The notes below the pieces were generated by a model. It did no database searches and was not told the origin of the DNA. It worked only from the letters and a program-made list of their open reading frames with translations. Positions 16,790 to 25,221 of a stretch of 39,362 nt of DNA are shown here, in pieces. How positions within the stretch are numbered: position 1 is the first letter of the stretch; the number at the start of each line of letters is the position of its first letter. Location: assembly GCA_903844825.1 (NCBI GenBank), contig CAIMVC010000292.1:1-39362 (forward strand), in the 5' to 3' direction. The translations under genes and the position numbers were made by a program. The stretch is from an uncultured Burkholderiales bacterium (lineage in GTDB: Bacteria > Pseudomonadota > Gammaproteobacteria > Burkholderiales > Burkholderiaceae_C).

Positions 16790-17917
16790 ATGTCTTTCAT
16801 TCAGGCATCGATCTCTTCATCCCAGCCTTCAATGGCCGGGTTCGCAGCCCCTGCAGGCGACAGCCAGCGGGCGGGGCAGGCGCAGCTTTTGCCCGACATC
16901 AGCTCGACCCTGAGCAATGCGGCCGAAGAGCTGACGCAGTCCTTGTCGGGCAAGGCGCAGGAAAAAACCATCAAAGAGCGCAAGGCCAGCACCGACTCGG
17001 GCTTGTCTGATCTGAGCCGGGCGCAGCGCCTGGCCATGCTCAAGTCCATGGCCGGTGGCGCCGGTGACGGGCAACAGGCCGAAGAAAAGGTGACCGATCT
17101 GGCCCGGCAGTGCCTGCGCCAGCCCGGCCAGTCCAGGCGGCTGGTGCGTGAGCAAGGGGGCGACGCCTCGGAGCGTTACCTGGCCCTGATGGAGGCCGCC
17201 GAGCTCATTGAAGAGGGCCGCGTCGGCTCCGACCCGGGCGGGCGGGCCAGCGAGGCGCTGCGAGAAGCCGCCGCTGAACTGCTGGCCGAGCACGGCCGCG
17301 ATATTCGGGCAGACATCAACACCTTTGAAGCCACCCGGGTGCTGTCACCCGAAGAGGCCGGGCAGTTCAGGAGCACTTACCGCGACGTGGTGCTGGGCGA
17401 GTCGGCGGTGAGCGACACCTTGCGGCGTTTGCTCGAAATGGTGCCGCAAGGCCAGGGCAGCGACTATGCCCGCGTGCTCGAAACCACGCGGGAGGCGCTG
17501 GGGCTGGACCTGGCCGCAGCCAGGCCGTCAGCCGACCCGGTGCGGCTGCAGTCGCTGGTGGCCGATCTGGGGCATTTGAAGGTGATCAGCACCGTCATTG
17601 ACCAATGCGACGAGCTCTCGCAAAGCCTTACTGCGCGCCACGGCGTGCCCAAGTTTTCAGCCACCAGCCTGACCTGGGAGTTGCTGTCGCTGACGTCTGA
17701 CCGCTGGGTTGACGCCTCGCGCGTGACCGGCATCAGCAACCGCTTCAACATGAACGATCCGCTGCTTGCCGCGGTGCATTTTTTGACCGGCGCCCGCATT
17801 GCGCTGCGCGAGCTGCCGGTGCAGGTGTTCGGCAGCATGGAAGGGCGCCAAACCCTGCTCGACGCCGCGCAGGGCGCGCTGGACGAAGCCATTGACCGGG
17901 AGGAAGGTTTGATATGA
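16790..17917 (+). CDS. sctW: SctW gatekeeper (YopN-TyeA fusion)
   Basis: The gatekeeper that holds back effectors until host contact. From ATG 16790 it has 375 residues, about the sum of YopN and TyeA; in Yersinia these are separate proteins, while in MxiC/BopN-type proteins they are fused. An N-terminal secretion/chaperone-binding region (1-75) contains SGKAQEKTIKERKA. Helical X-bundles follow with LSPEEAGQFRSTYRDVVLGE. A TyeA-like end (about 290-375) has WELLSLTSDRWVDASRV and VHFLTGARIALRELPVQVFG. The frame can be extended upstream only to a TTG within the promoter. Confidence 0.92.
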   Translation: MSFIQASISSSQPSMAGFAAPAGDSQRAGQAQLLPDISSTLSNAAEELTQSLSGKAQEKTIKERKASTDSGLSDLSRAQRLAMLKSMAGGAGDGQQAEEKVTDLARQCLRQPGQSRRLVREQGGDASERYLALMEAAELIEEGRVGSDPGGRASEALREAAAELLAEHGRDIRADINTFEATRVLSPEEAGQFRSTYRDVVLGESAVSDTLRRLLEMVPQGQGSDYARVLETTREALGLDLAAARPSADPVRLQSLVADLGHLKVISTVIDQCDELSQSLTARHGVPKFSATSLTWELLSLTSDRWVDASRVTGISNRFNMNDPLLAAVHFLTGARIALRELPVQVFGSMEGRQTLLDAAQGALDEAIDREEGLI

Positions 17918-18303
17918 GCGCCTCTTACGCGCTGTCGGAGTTCGCCCGGGGCCTTGGCCTGCCGGATGTGAGTTTGCCGCCGCAGGGTGTTGTCAACATG
18001 CAACTGGCCGAGGGTTTGCGCCTGTCGGTGGAAGAATCTGGCGACGAAATTTTGGTCTACACCACGCTGGACACGCCGCATCTGGACAGCGCCCGCGTGC
18101 TGGCGGTGCTGCAAGCCTGCGACCTGCGCCGCAGCGCCCCGAACCGGCCGGCAGTGCAAGTGGCGCAGCAGGGCGCGGGTGCCGACATGCAGCTGATCAT
18201 GCTCATTCGATGGCCCGAGCACAACTTGCAGGCCTCGCAGTTGCATACCGCCTTGTCGATTTTTGCGCAGTGCCGGCGCGAGTGGCTGGGGTTGGCCGCA
18301 TGA
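17914..18303 (+). CDS. SycN-like chaperone of the gatekeeper
   Basis: A 129-residue CesT-fold protein directly after the gatekeeper, overlapping it as ATGA behind a GGAGGAAGG ribosome site. It resembles SycN in length and order: a first helix SEFARGLGLPDVSLPPQGVV, strands LRLSVEESGDEILVYTTL, then a C-terminal helix HTALSIFAQCRREWLGL. In Yersinia the SycN-YscB pair binds YopN. I see no YscB gene in the window, so this protein may act alone or as a homodimer. Confidence 0.78.
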   Translation: MSASYALSEFARGLGLPDVSLPPQGVVNMQLAEGLRLSVEESGDEILVYTTLDTPHLDSARVLAVLQACDLRRSAPNRPAVQVAQQGAGADMQLIMLIRWPEHNLQASQLHTALSIFAQCRREWLGLAA

Positions 18304-18347
18304 CACCTATGACATCCTTTTCGCCGCAAGCACGGGTGCACGCCTGA
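18300..18347 (+). CDS. Mini-ORF linking sycN-like gene and sctX
   Basis: A 15-codon frame MTPMTSFSPQARVHA overlaps the SycN-like stop as ATGA, and its own TGA overlaps the sctX start as TGATG. It may exist only to carry ribosomes across the 43-bp gap, since sctX has no clear ribosome site. I cannot tell whether the peptide itself matters. Confidence 0.35.
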   Translation: MTPMTSFSPQARVHA

Positions 18348-18745
18348 TGGCTGAAATTTCACGCACCAGCGAATACTCCTTTCGTCAGGGCCTGACCGTC
18401 CTCGACGAAAAGGTGGCCGACGCCCTGGCGCCCTCGGTCAAACCGATGGGGCTGGAGGCGGTGCACAACCTGGTGGTCGATGAGCGGGCCGGCTCCGAAG
18501 CCGACCGCGAATGGATGGACTGGGTGCAGGAAGAATCGTTGGACGATCAGGACTTGCTGCTGCCCGGCCCGTTTGCCGAGTCGTTTGACCTGGCGCGCGA
18601 GGAAATTCGCCAGTGGCTGGTCAATGACCGGGGCGGCGACCCCGAGGACACCCGGGTGCTCAAGCAGTGCCAGCGCCTGCTCAGCGAGGTCCGCGCCAAC
18701 CTGGACCTGGTGCATTACTACGTCAACGCGGTGTTCAAGGGTTAA
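18347..18745 (+). CDS. sctX: SctX (YscX) early export component
   Basis: YscX is found only in Ysc-family systems and binds YscY and SctV. I choose ATG 18347, giving 132 residues (YscX has about 120). The sequence begins MAEISRTSEYSFRQGLTVLD. It has an acidic centre (WMDWVQEESLDDQDLLLPGP) and a conserved helical end (LLSEVRANLDLVHYYVNAVF). A 15-codon mini-ORF links the upstream stop to this start. Its presence classifies the system as Ysc-type. Confidence 0.88.
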   Translation: MAEISRTSEYSFRQGLTVLDEKVADALAPSVKPMGLEAVHNLVVDERAGSEADREWMDWVQEESLDDQDLLLPGPFAESFDLAREEIRQWLVNDRGGDPEDTRVLKQCQRLLSEVRANLDLVHYYVNAVFKG

Positions 18746-18748
18746 GCC

Positions 18749-19117
18749 ATGGCAGTCAGCGCCCGCGAAACCCAGGTCTTGTCGCAACTGGCCTACCTGT
18801 ACCTGCTGCAGGGCTACCCCGAGCGTGCGCTGGTGGTTTACGCCTCCTTGCGGGCGCTCGAGCCACGCGTGGTGCAGCACCTGCGTGGCCTGGCGCTGGC
18901 CTGCTCGCGCTCTGGCCAGCACGAAAAGGCCCTGGCCGCCCTGGACCAGCTGGCCCTGCAAGGGGCTGTTGACGGCCCGTTTTATTCGCTGCGTGCGCGC
19001 GTGCTGACCGACCTGGGTCGCCTGCCCGAGGCGCGCGCGGCCATGCGCACCTGCGTGCAGCTCAAGACTTCTGTGGCTGCGTCTTCCACTGTTTCAAACC
19101 GCGGCGCCCGCTCATGA
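18749..19117 (+). CDS. sctY: SctY (YscY) TPR chaperone of SctX
   Basis: A 122-residue TPR protein in the YscY position between sctX and sctV. It has helix pairs QVLSQLAYLYLLQGYPERAL, HLRGLALACSRSGQHEKALA and LRARVLTDLGRLPEARAAMR. YscY binds YscX and SctV and is needed for early substrate export. It starts four bases after sctX with an AAGGG ribosome site and overlaps sctV by four bases. Confidence 0.88.
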   Translation: MAVSARETQVLSQLAYLYLLQGYPERALVVYASLRALEPRVVQHLRGLALACSRSGQHEKALAALDQLALQGAVDGPFYSLRARVLTDLGRLPEARAAMRTCVQLKTSVAASSTVSNRGARS

Positions 19118-21213
19118 AAATACTTGCCCCCATGCAGCGCCTGGCTCTCGCGGCGTCCAGTCGCAACGACCTGGTGCTGGCCGTGTTCCTGGTGAGCATC
19201 ATCTTCATGATGATCCTGCCGCTGCCCGTGCTGGTGGTCGACATCCTGATTGGCATCAACATGAGCCTGTCGGCGGTGTTGCTGATGGTGGCGCTGTACC
19301 TGCCGTCGCCGCTGGCGTTTTCATCGTTCCCCTCGGTGCTGCTGGTGACCACGCTGTTTCGGCTCGGCATCTCGATCGCCACCACCCGCCTGATCCTGCT
19401 GCAAGGCGACGCCGGCAGCATCATTCAGACCTTCGGCAACTTTGTGGTGGGTGGCAACCTGGTGGTCGGTCTGGTGGTGTTTTTGATCCTGACCATCGTG
19501 CAGTTTGTGGTGATCACCAAGGGTGCCGAGCGGGTGGCCGAGGTGGCGGCGCGCTTTTCGCTGGACGCCATGCCTGGCAAGCAAATGTCGATTGACGGCG
19601 ACATGCGCGCCGGCACCATCGACATGGTCGAGGCCAAGCGGCGCCGCAACGTGGTTGAAAAGGAAAGCCAGTTGTACGGCGCCATGGACGGCGCCATGAA
19701 GTTCGTCAAAGGCGATGCGATTGCCGGCATCATCATCGTGTTTGTCAACCTGTTGGGCGGCATGCTCATTGGCATGATGCAAAAGGGCATGACGGCCGGC
19801 AAGGCGATCCAGACGTACTCGATCCTGTCCATCGGTGACGGCCTGATCTCGCAGATTCCGGCGCTTTTTATCGCCATTTGCGCGGGCATGATCGTCACCC
19901 GCGTGAACTCCGACGACGGCAAGCCTTCCAACGTGGGCAAGGAAATCGGCGCGCAGATTCTGGCGCAGCCCCGCGCCCTCATGATTGGCGGCACCATCGC
20001 TGCCGGCATGGGCATCATCCCGGGCATGCCGACCTTTGTGTTTGCAGTGCTGGCGGTGGTGTTGCTGGGCTTGGGTTACCTCCTGATGCCGCGCATGCAG
20101 GTGGACGCCACCACCGGCGAGGTCACCGAAGTGCCCGCCCTGCAGGCCAGCAGCGGCCCGGCGCCGGTCAAGAAAAACGACGGCACCGACGAGTTTGTGC
20201 CGACTGTTCCCCTGATCCTGGACGTGGCTCAGAACCTCAAGGTGTCGCTCGATGCGCAGGCCCTGAACGACGAACTCATCAAGATCCGCCGCTCGCTGTA
20301 CTACGAAATGGGCGTGCCTTTTCCGGGCATCTTTCTGCGTTTTTCCGACCGCATGGAAGAGGGCACTTACAACATTTTGCTGTCCGAAGTGCCGGTGGCA
20401 CGCGGCACCCTGCGCCCGGGCTGGCTGCTCACCCGCGAGCCCGAGCAGACGCTGTCGGCGATGGGCACCAGCTACGAAAAAACGCCGGCCTTCCTGCCCG
20501 GCCTGACCGAGTCGCTGTGGCTGCCCGCCAGCATGGAGGCGTCGATGCGCACGGCCGGCCTGTCGGCCATGGACCTGAGCCAGGTGCTGACCTACCACCT
20601 GGCTTCGGTGCTGCGCAAGTACTCGCCGGACTTCATCGGCATTCAGGAAACCAAGTTCCTGATGAACGCCATGGAGCAGCGCTTTCCGGACCTGGTCAAG
20701 GAAGCCATGCGGGTCATGCCGACCCAGAAAATTGGCGAGATCTTGCAGCGTCTGGTCTCCGAAGACATCTCGATTCGCAACCTGCGTGCCATTTTGGAGG
20801 CGCTGGTCGAGTGGGGTCAGAAGGAAAAGGATTCGGTGCTGCTCACCGAGTATGTGCGGGGCTCGCTCAAGCGCCACATCAGCCACAAGTACTCGGCCGG
20901 TCGCAACATGCTGCCCGCCTACCTGCTGGCGCCCAAGTTCGAGGAGACCGTGCGCGCCGCGATCCGCCAGACCTCTGCCGGCAGCTACCTCGCGCTCGAC
21001 CCGGCGGTCAGCAAAAAGCTGGTCGACAACATCAAAAAAGCCGTCGGCAAGCTGCCCGCCACCGGACCGCTGCCGGTGCTGCTGTCGTCCATGGACATTC
21101 GCCGTTACCTGCGCAAACTCATCGAGCAAGACCTCTATGAGCTGCAGGTGATTTCCTACCAGGAACTGGTGCCCGAAGTGAACATCCAGCCGCTGGCCCG
21201 GGTGGATTTGTGA
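19114..21213 (+). CDS. sctV: SctV major export-gate protein (YscV/LcrD/FlhA family)
   Basis: The nonameric export-gate protein, 699 residues. The N-terminal half has about eight membrane helices. The FHIPEP-family signature region is seen as LPSPLAFSSFPSVLLVTTLF RL with the following ISIATTRLILLQGDAGSI. The cytoplasmic loop has FSLDAMPGKQMSIDGDMRAG. The C-terminal domain (from about 365) binds chaperone-substrate complexes and has QNLKVSLDAQALNDELIKIR and LRAILEALVEWGQKEKDSVL. The length is normal and no motif is missing. Confidence 0.98.
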   Translation: MKILAPMQRLALAASSRNDLVLAVFLVSIIFMMILPLPVLVVDILIGINMSLSAVLLMVALYLPSPLAFSSFPSVLLVTTLFRLGISIATTRLILLQGDAGSIIQTFGNFVVGGNLVVGLVVFLILTIVQFVVITKGAERVAEVAARFSLDAMPGKQMSIDGDMRAGTIDMVEAKRRRNVVEKESQLYGAMDGAMKFVKGDAIAGIIIVFVNLLGGMLIGMMQKGMTAGKAIQTYSILSIGDGLISQIPALFIAICAGMIVTRVNSDDGKPSNVGKEIGAQILAQPRALMIGGTIAAGMGIIPGMPTFVFAVLAVVLLGLGYLLMPRMQVDATTGEVTEVPALQASSGPAPVKKNDGTDEFVPTVPLILDVAQNLKVSLDAQALNDELIKIRRSLYYEMGVPFPGIFLRFSDRMEEGTYNILLSEVPVARGTLRPGWLLTREPEQTLSAMGTSYEKTPAFLPGLTESLWLPASMEASMRTAGLSAMDLSQVLTYHLASVLRKYSPDFIGIQETKFLMNAMEQRFPDLVKEAMRVMPTQKIGEILQRLVSEDISIRNLRAILEALVEWGQKEKDSVLLTEYVRGSLKRHISHKYSAGRNMLPAYLLAPKFEETVRAAIRQTSAGSYLALDPAVSKKLVDNIKKAVGKLPATGPLPVLLSSMDIRRYLRKLIEQDLYELQVISYQELVPEVNIQPLARVDL

Positions 21214-21220
21214 GTCCACG

Positions 21221-22492
21221 GTGACAGACACAGCCACCGCAACCGCAACCCCCACGTCCAGCGTGCAGCTGCGCGTGCTGGCGGGCCTGCACGAGGGCGC
21301 GGTACTGGCGCTGGCGGCTGATGCGGGTGCCGTGCGCCTGGCGGCGGGCGGGAAGACCGATGTCTTATTGCGTGACGCCCCCGGCGAAGCGCTGCTTCAG
21401 AGCGGCGACGACGGCGCCTGGCACTGGCGCGAGCCGGGTTTTGAGCAAGCCATCGCCGTGGGCCAGGCCTGGCGCTGGGGCACCCTGGTGCTGGCGCTGG
21501 CCGATGCCAGGCAGCCCTGGCCCGAAGAAGGCTTGCCCGCGCTGGTGTTTGACCGGGCCGTGGTCAGCCCGGCGCCGGCTGCGACCCCCGAGGCGGCAGA
21601 GCCGTCGGTCCCTGCGGCGGCCGCCGAAGCCGCCGATGTTGCGGAAACGCCGGCCGCAGCCGATCCGGCCGCTGCACCGCGCCGGGGTGTTCGCACCCGC
21701 TCCGGTGCGCGCCTGCGCGTGGCGCTGGTGGGCATCGTCGGCGCGCTACTGCTGGTTTTTGCCTTGCTGTTCGTGCTGCTCGGCCAGACCCCGGCACCGG
21801 CCAGTGACGTGCCGGTCAGTCTGGCGGTGGAAGCGGCCCCGGTGAATTTATCGAACATCAACAAAGCGATTGCGCAGCTGGAGCTGACCGGCCTGGTGCG
21901 CGCCAAGCTGCGCGACGACGGCCGGCTGCTGCTCAGCGGCGTGGTGCCCGACGAGGCGCAACTCGATGCCTTGCTGCGCGCCGTGTCGCTGCAGACTCGC
22001 CGGGCCTCGCCCCGGGTTATCACGCAGGCCGAATTTGTGGCCCGAGCGCGGGGCTTGCAGGCCAACCTGCCCGAGGGCATTGAAGCCATGGCCGAGGACG
22101 CTGGCCGCCTGGTGCTCATGGGTAGCAACGCCGATGTGAACTGGGTGCTGGCCCGCCAGTTGGTCGACAGTGAGCTGCCCGAGGTCTTGTCGGTGGAGCA
22201 CCGCACCGCCGGCACACCCGAGGTGATGCGCGAATGGCGCGATACACGGGCGACCGTGCAAGCTCAGCGCCAGGCCGCACCCGCGGCTGCGCCCGCCCCG
22301 CCGCCAGTGGTGTTTCCGCCACTGCCCGAGATTGCCGCGGTCGTCGGCGGCGCCCGGCCGTTCGTGGTGCTACTCAATGGCGACAAGTGGCTGCCTGGCG
22401 GCCAGTTCGGCGGCGTCACGCTGCGCGCCGTTGAGGATCAGGCGCTGGTGTTTGACGACGCGCAGGGCAATACCTTGCGCAGGCCACGATGA
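21221..22492 (+). CDS. sctD: SctD inner-membrane ring protein
   Basis: A 423-residue single-span inner-membrane protein that forms the outer layer of the inner ring with SctJ. It starts with GTG at 21221, eight bases after sctV. Residues 14-110 form an FHA-like cytoplasmic domain (VQLRVLAGLHEGAVLALAAD). An Ala/Pro-rich linker (115-155) follows, then a transmembrane helix (about 166-188). The periplasmic part has BON/ring-building-type repeats (LTGLVRAKLRDDGRLLLSGV) and ends in a Pro/Ala stretch plus a last domain with PFVVLLNGDKWLPGGQFGGV. The position before sctE/F-type genes fits. Confidence 0.92.
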   Translation: MTDTATATATPTSSVQLRVLAGLHEGAVLALAADAGAVRLAAGGKTDVLLRDAPGEALLQSGDDGAWHWREPGFEQAIAVGQAWRWGTLVLALADARQPWPEEGLPALVFDRAVVSPAPAATPEAAEPSVPAAAAEAADVAETPAAADPAAAPRRGVRTRSGARLRVALVGIVGALLLVFALLFVLLGQTPAPASDVPVSLAVEAAPVNLSNINKAIAQLELTGLVRAKLRDDGRLLLSGVVPDEAQLDALLRAVSLQTRRASPRVITQAEFVARARGLQANLPEGIEAMAEDAGRLVLMGSNADVNWVLARQLVDSELPEVLSVEHRTAGTPEVMREWRDTRATVQAQRQAAPAAAPAPPPVVFPPLPEIAAVVGGARPFVVLLNGDKWLPGGQFGGVTLRAVEDQALVFDDAQGNTLRRPR

Positions 22493-22839
22493 GCATCGAA
22501 CCTGGCTTGATGGGTCTGCTCGATCACCCCGGCGAAGGGGGCGGATCGCCGGCGCCATCACACGATATCGAGCCGGTCGAGCTGGTCCAGCGCCTGCAGG
22601 GACCGGACGGGCCGCAGCTGATGCGCGAACTCCGGCAACGGCTCGATGAGCTGCGCTCCCGGCTGCAATACCGTGCCAGCCAGGGCGCTGACAGCCACAC
22701 CTACGAGCAACTCCAGGCCGCGCTGGCGGCCACGGCGGCAGCCAGAGACATCCTGCTGCGTTTGCCAGTCAGTTTTAACGACAATTTCGACAGTCCCTTG
22801 GTCAGCGCACCAAGAATTACCAAAGAGAGCCCACCATGA
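22489..22839 (+). CDS. YscE-like needle co-chaperone
   Basis: A 116-residue protein between sctD and sctF, overlapping both as ATGA. The first 30 residues are Gly/Pro-rich. The rest forms a helical hairpin (IEPVELVQRLQGPDGPQLMR and EQLQAALAATAAARDILLRL), as expected for YscE, which with YscG caps the needle monomer. It is longer than the ~70-residue YscE of Yersinia because of the flexible N-terminus and tail. Assignment is by position, size class and helical hairpin. Confidence 0.75.
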   Translation: MSIEPGLMGLLDHPGEGGGSPAPSHDIEPVELVQRLQGPDGPQLMRELRQRLDELRSRLQYRASQGADSHTYEQLQAALAATAAARDILLRLPVSFNDNFDSPLVSAPRITKESPP

Positions 22840-23078
22840 TCACCAACTCGTCATCCATTTCCGGCGAATACATCAACCAGGTCGGCCTGGCCGCACTGAG
22901 CACGCGCGAGGCGCAGCTGCAAACCGCCATCAGCGGCGTGGGCAGCTCACCAACCACGGTCGACATGCTCAACCTGCAGCAGCAGGTACAGCAGTGGTCC
23001 ATGCTGATCCAGGTGGTCAGCACCTTGTACAAGGAAGTTTCTGACGCGCTCAAGGGCGTGGTCCAGAAGTCGTCCTGA
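22836..23078 (+). CDS. sctF: SctF needle subunit
   Basis: An 80-residue protein matching the needle family: a polar N-terminus, a helix, a short turn containing Ser/Pro, and the C-terminal polymerisation helix with QQWSMLIQVVSTLYKEVSDA followed by LKGVVQKSS. Needle subunits keep a W-containing helix and a short hydrophobic C-terminal tail ending in this way. Being last in the plus-strand operon behind the YscE-like gene supports the call. Confidence 0.92.
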   Translation: MITNSSSISGEYINQVGLAALSTREAQLQTAISGVGSSPTTVDMLNLQQQVQQWSMLIQVVSTLYKEVSDALKGVVQKSS

Positions 23079-23324
23079 GCGGCGTGGTGGTGCCGCCCGG
23101 ATGGCCCAGCCACGCGACCGGCCAAGGTCGCGTCGTTGAGAGGCCGCGGCATTTACCGACGATGCGAGGGCGCAAAACGTTCCGTCATTGCGAGCGAAAT
23201 CTGGCGATCCAGTAGCCCGCATGCACGGATTGCCACGGCCTGCAGCCTCGCCATGCTGGGCGTTGCGTGCATGGCCGTGGCCTCCTTGGCTGGTGATGAC
23301 AGACCTCAGAGTCGGTGAATACAA
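23079..23324. other. Intergenic spacer after the T3SS operon
   Basis: This 246-bp spacer separates sctF from the effector gene. Right after sctF is a weak inverted repeat (GCGGC ... GCCGC, 23079-23096) that could form a small hairpin but has no T-run. The middle holds a dispersed palindromic element, listed separately. I see no convincing gene and no clear promoter for the next gene. Confidence 0.5.
23183..23258. repeat. Degenerate dispersed palindromic element
   Basis: The left arm CGTCATTGCGAGCG and, facing it, a right arm whose complement reads CATGGCGAGG, with inner blocks GGCGATCC and GGATTGCC, form an imperfect inverted repeat of about 76 bp. CATTGCGAG...ATCC arms are familiar from intergenic repeat families scattered in many proteobacterial genomes. 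The arms have diverged, so this is an old copy. It lies exactly at the boundary between machinery and effector genes. Confidence 0.5.
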
Positions 23325-25157
23325 ATGAAAATCCCAGCCAACACGATTCATTTCAACCCGGTACTGAAGACGGCCAGCAGCACCGACGAGGTCGGGCAGG
23401 CTCAAGCCAGGGGGCAACTCTTGGGCATGGCGGTCACCCTGACGAGTGGCGGGTCCGCCAAGTCGGGTTTTTTGCGGCTGCGCGCTGGCGATAAGACCGG
23501 ACCCGACCTGAGCAACGGTCGCTGGGGCTCGGGTAGCACCGCGGCCGCCAGCCTGGTCAAGGATTTGGTGCACAAGGCTTACGGCGCCGATTCGCCGATT
23601 GCCAAAAATTTCGACGCCTATTTGCAAAAGCGTGAAAAGGTGGGGGTCAAGAGCTTTCTTAAACTGGTCAAGGCCATGGAGCGTGACTCGCTCCCGCCCG
23701 ATTCTGATCTGAACAAAATGAGCCTGCCACACATGGGGGGCCGCTTGCGGCTGTGGCGTGGTGGCAAACATATCGCTCCGATGCCGGCCTTGGTGCCGCC
23801 TAAGCCCGACCTCATGCCGCGCCCGCTGAGCCGCTCATTGGATGGTGCCTTGGCCGGCTCGGCACGCTTGTCAACAGCCATCAGCCATCAGCTCGAGCTG
23901 CCGCAGCAGGCGCATCCGGTCATGGCTGGCGCCCAGCCACCTGCCGCCCAGCCGCTGCCGCAGGACCAGCCGCAGCTTGATCTGCAGGCGCCACCCGTGC
24001 CGATTCAGCCGCCCCGGTCGTCGCCACCGCCGGCGCCTGTGTTGGTGGCAGCCCATCAGCCGCACCTGGAGGGCCACCTCCTGAACAAGGGGGTTGTCGA
24101 TCTGGAAGGCCTGCCGCCCTCGGCTGCAGCGGGTCTGCGTCAGAACCAGGGAATCGTTACCCCGGAGCTTGTGCAGTGGCTGGTCAGCAGCGGCCAGTTG
24201 CGGCCTGCGCTGGATCCGGAAACGCAAAATATCCAGATCGAACTGCTACCCAAGAGCGGCGCCAGCACCATGGCGCTGATGATGGTCAAGGACGATGGCC
24301 AGAACACTTTTCTCGTGAAGGAATGCGGCCAGATGCTCGAGCTCGACGGTCTGGCTCAGTATGCCGGCTACTACCAGGATGTGGACAGCCGGGCCTGGAT
24401 AAGCTATGCCTTTGAGGACCAGAAACTTGAGTACGTCGGCGAAAGCCCGATCGGACGCATGGGCACCATCGACACGCCCAACGGCGCCCGCTTCGGCCTG
24501 GCCCACACCGAAGCCACCTTGCGCTACCTGCCCGAGCTTGACGCGCATGTGCTGGACCGGGGCGTTGCCTTGCTTGGTAACCAGAAAGTGATGCATCAGC
24601 TCAATGTGCTGAGGCTGGCGCCCGGACGCCCCATCGCCGATGTGTTGGAGGCCAGTGCGGACAACCCGGCGCTGGCCCTGCAAGCGGCTGCCGACATGGG
24701 CAGCGCGCTTGGCGCCTTTCACCGGCAGACGGCCGACCCTTCATTGGTCGAGCCCACCGGCGGCCTCAAAGTCCTGATCCATGGCGATTTCCACCCGGGC
24801 AACTTGTTTTATGACCCCGACAGCCGGACCTTGACGGCCATCGACCTGGCCGGCGCGGCGGGTAATTTTCTGGACCTCAATGAAGAGTCCGTGGAGTTTG
24901 CCGTCGCCAGACCGCTGAAGGCGCCGGTTTACACGGATCGAGTGCCGCCCGGCCGCGACATGCTGATGGACCTCAAGCGGGCGATGGAGCAGGGCAGTCA
25001 TTTCAAGGAGGGTCCCCCCGAGCTGCAGCAAGCCTTTCTGCAGGCCTATGCGGAGAACTTCAAGGACCTGCTTGATGCCAGCGGTCAGCCGCGGTACTCT
25101 CTGCAGCGGCTGCTAACGCTGGCCGAGCAACCCATCCTGGGCCAGGCGCTGACCTGA
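23325..25157 (+). CDS. Putative T3SS effector with APH-type kinase catalytic domain
   Basis: A 610-residue soluble protein without a Sec signal, directly upstream of a CesT-type chaperone gene, the usual effector arrangement. Residues 1-60 are polar. Residues 70-130 form a helical module (ASLVKDLVHKAYGADSPIAK onward). A Pro/Gln-rich linker follows at about 190-250. The C-terminal domain (from ~290) has a kinase-fold pattern: a possible ATP-binding lysine K332 in TFLVKE, and the catalytic HGD loop H486-G487-D488-F-H-P-G-N493 with metal-binding D507 in AIDLAG. Spacings D-N 5 and D-D 19 match aminoglycoside/choline-kinase-type enzymes. Substrate unknown: it could phosphorylate a host protein, lipid or small molecule. 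I cannot name a known homologue. Confidence 0.75.
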   Translation: MKIPANTIHFNPVLKTASSTDEVGQAQARGQLLGMAVTLTSGGSAKSGFLRLRAGDKTGPDLSNGRWGSGSTAAASLVKDLVHKAYGADSPIAKNFDAYLQKREKVGVKSFLKLVKAMERDSLPPDSDLNKMSLPHMGGRLRLWRGGKHIAPMPALVPPKPDLMPRPLSRSLDGALAGSARLSTAISHQLELPQQAHPVMAGAQPPAAQPLPQDQPQLDLQAPPVPIQPPRSSPPPAPVLVAAHQPHLEGHLLNKGVVDLEGLPPSAAAGLRQNQGIVTPELVQWLVSSGQLRPALDPETQNIQIELLPKSGASTMALMMVKDDGQNTFLVKECGQMLELDGLAQYAGYYQDVDSRAWISYAFEDQKLEYVGESPIGRMGTIDTPNGARFGLAHTEATLRYLPELDAHVLDRGVALLGNQKVMHQLNVLRLAPGRPIADVLEASADNPALALQAAADMGSALGAFHRQTADPSLVEPTGGLKVLIHGDFHPGNLFYDPDSRTLTAIDLAGAAGNFLDLNEESVEFAVARPLKAPVYTDRVPPGRDMLMDLKRAMEQGSHFKEGPPELQQAFLQAYAENFKDLLDASGQPRYSLQRLLTLAEQPILGQALT

Positions 25158-25221
25158 GGTCAGCGTGCGTTCATCTTCAATACGAACCCTCAGAGCAAGT
25201 CTTTTAACCGGCTAAATATCC

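Noticed and set aside
19321-21255. 644-codon open frame on the minus strand opposite sctV
   Set aside because: It is very rich in His, Gln, Arg and Gly and mirrors sctV codons; sctV is certain, so this is a GC-driven shadow frame.
23136-23318. 60-codon plus-strand frame in the spacer after sctF
   Set aside because: It consists mostly of the dispersed palindromic element and has no protein-like pattern.
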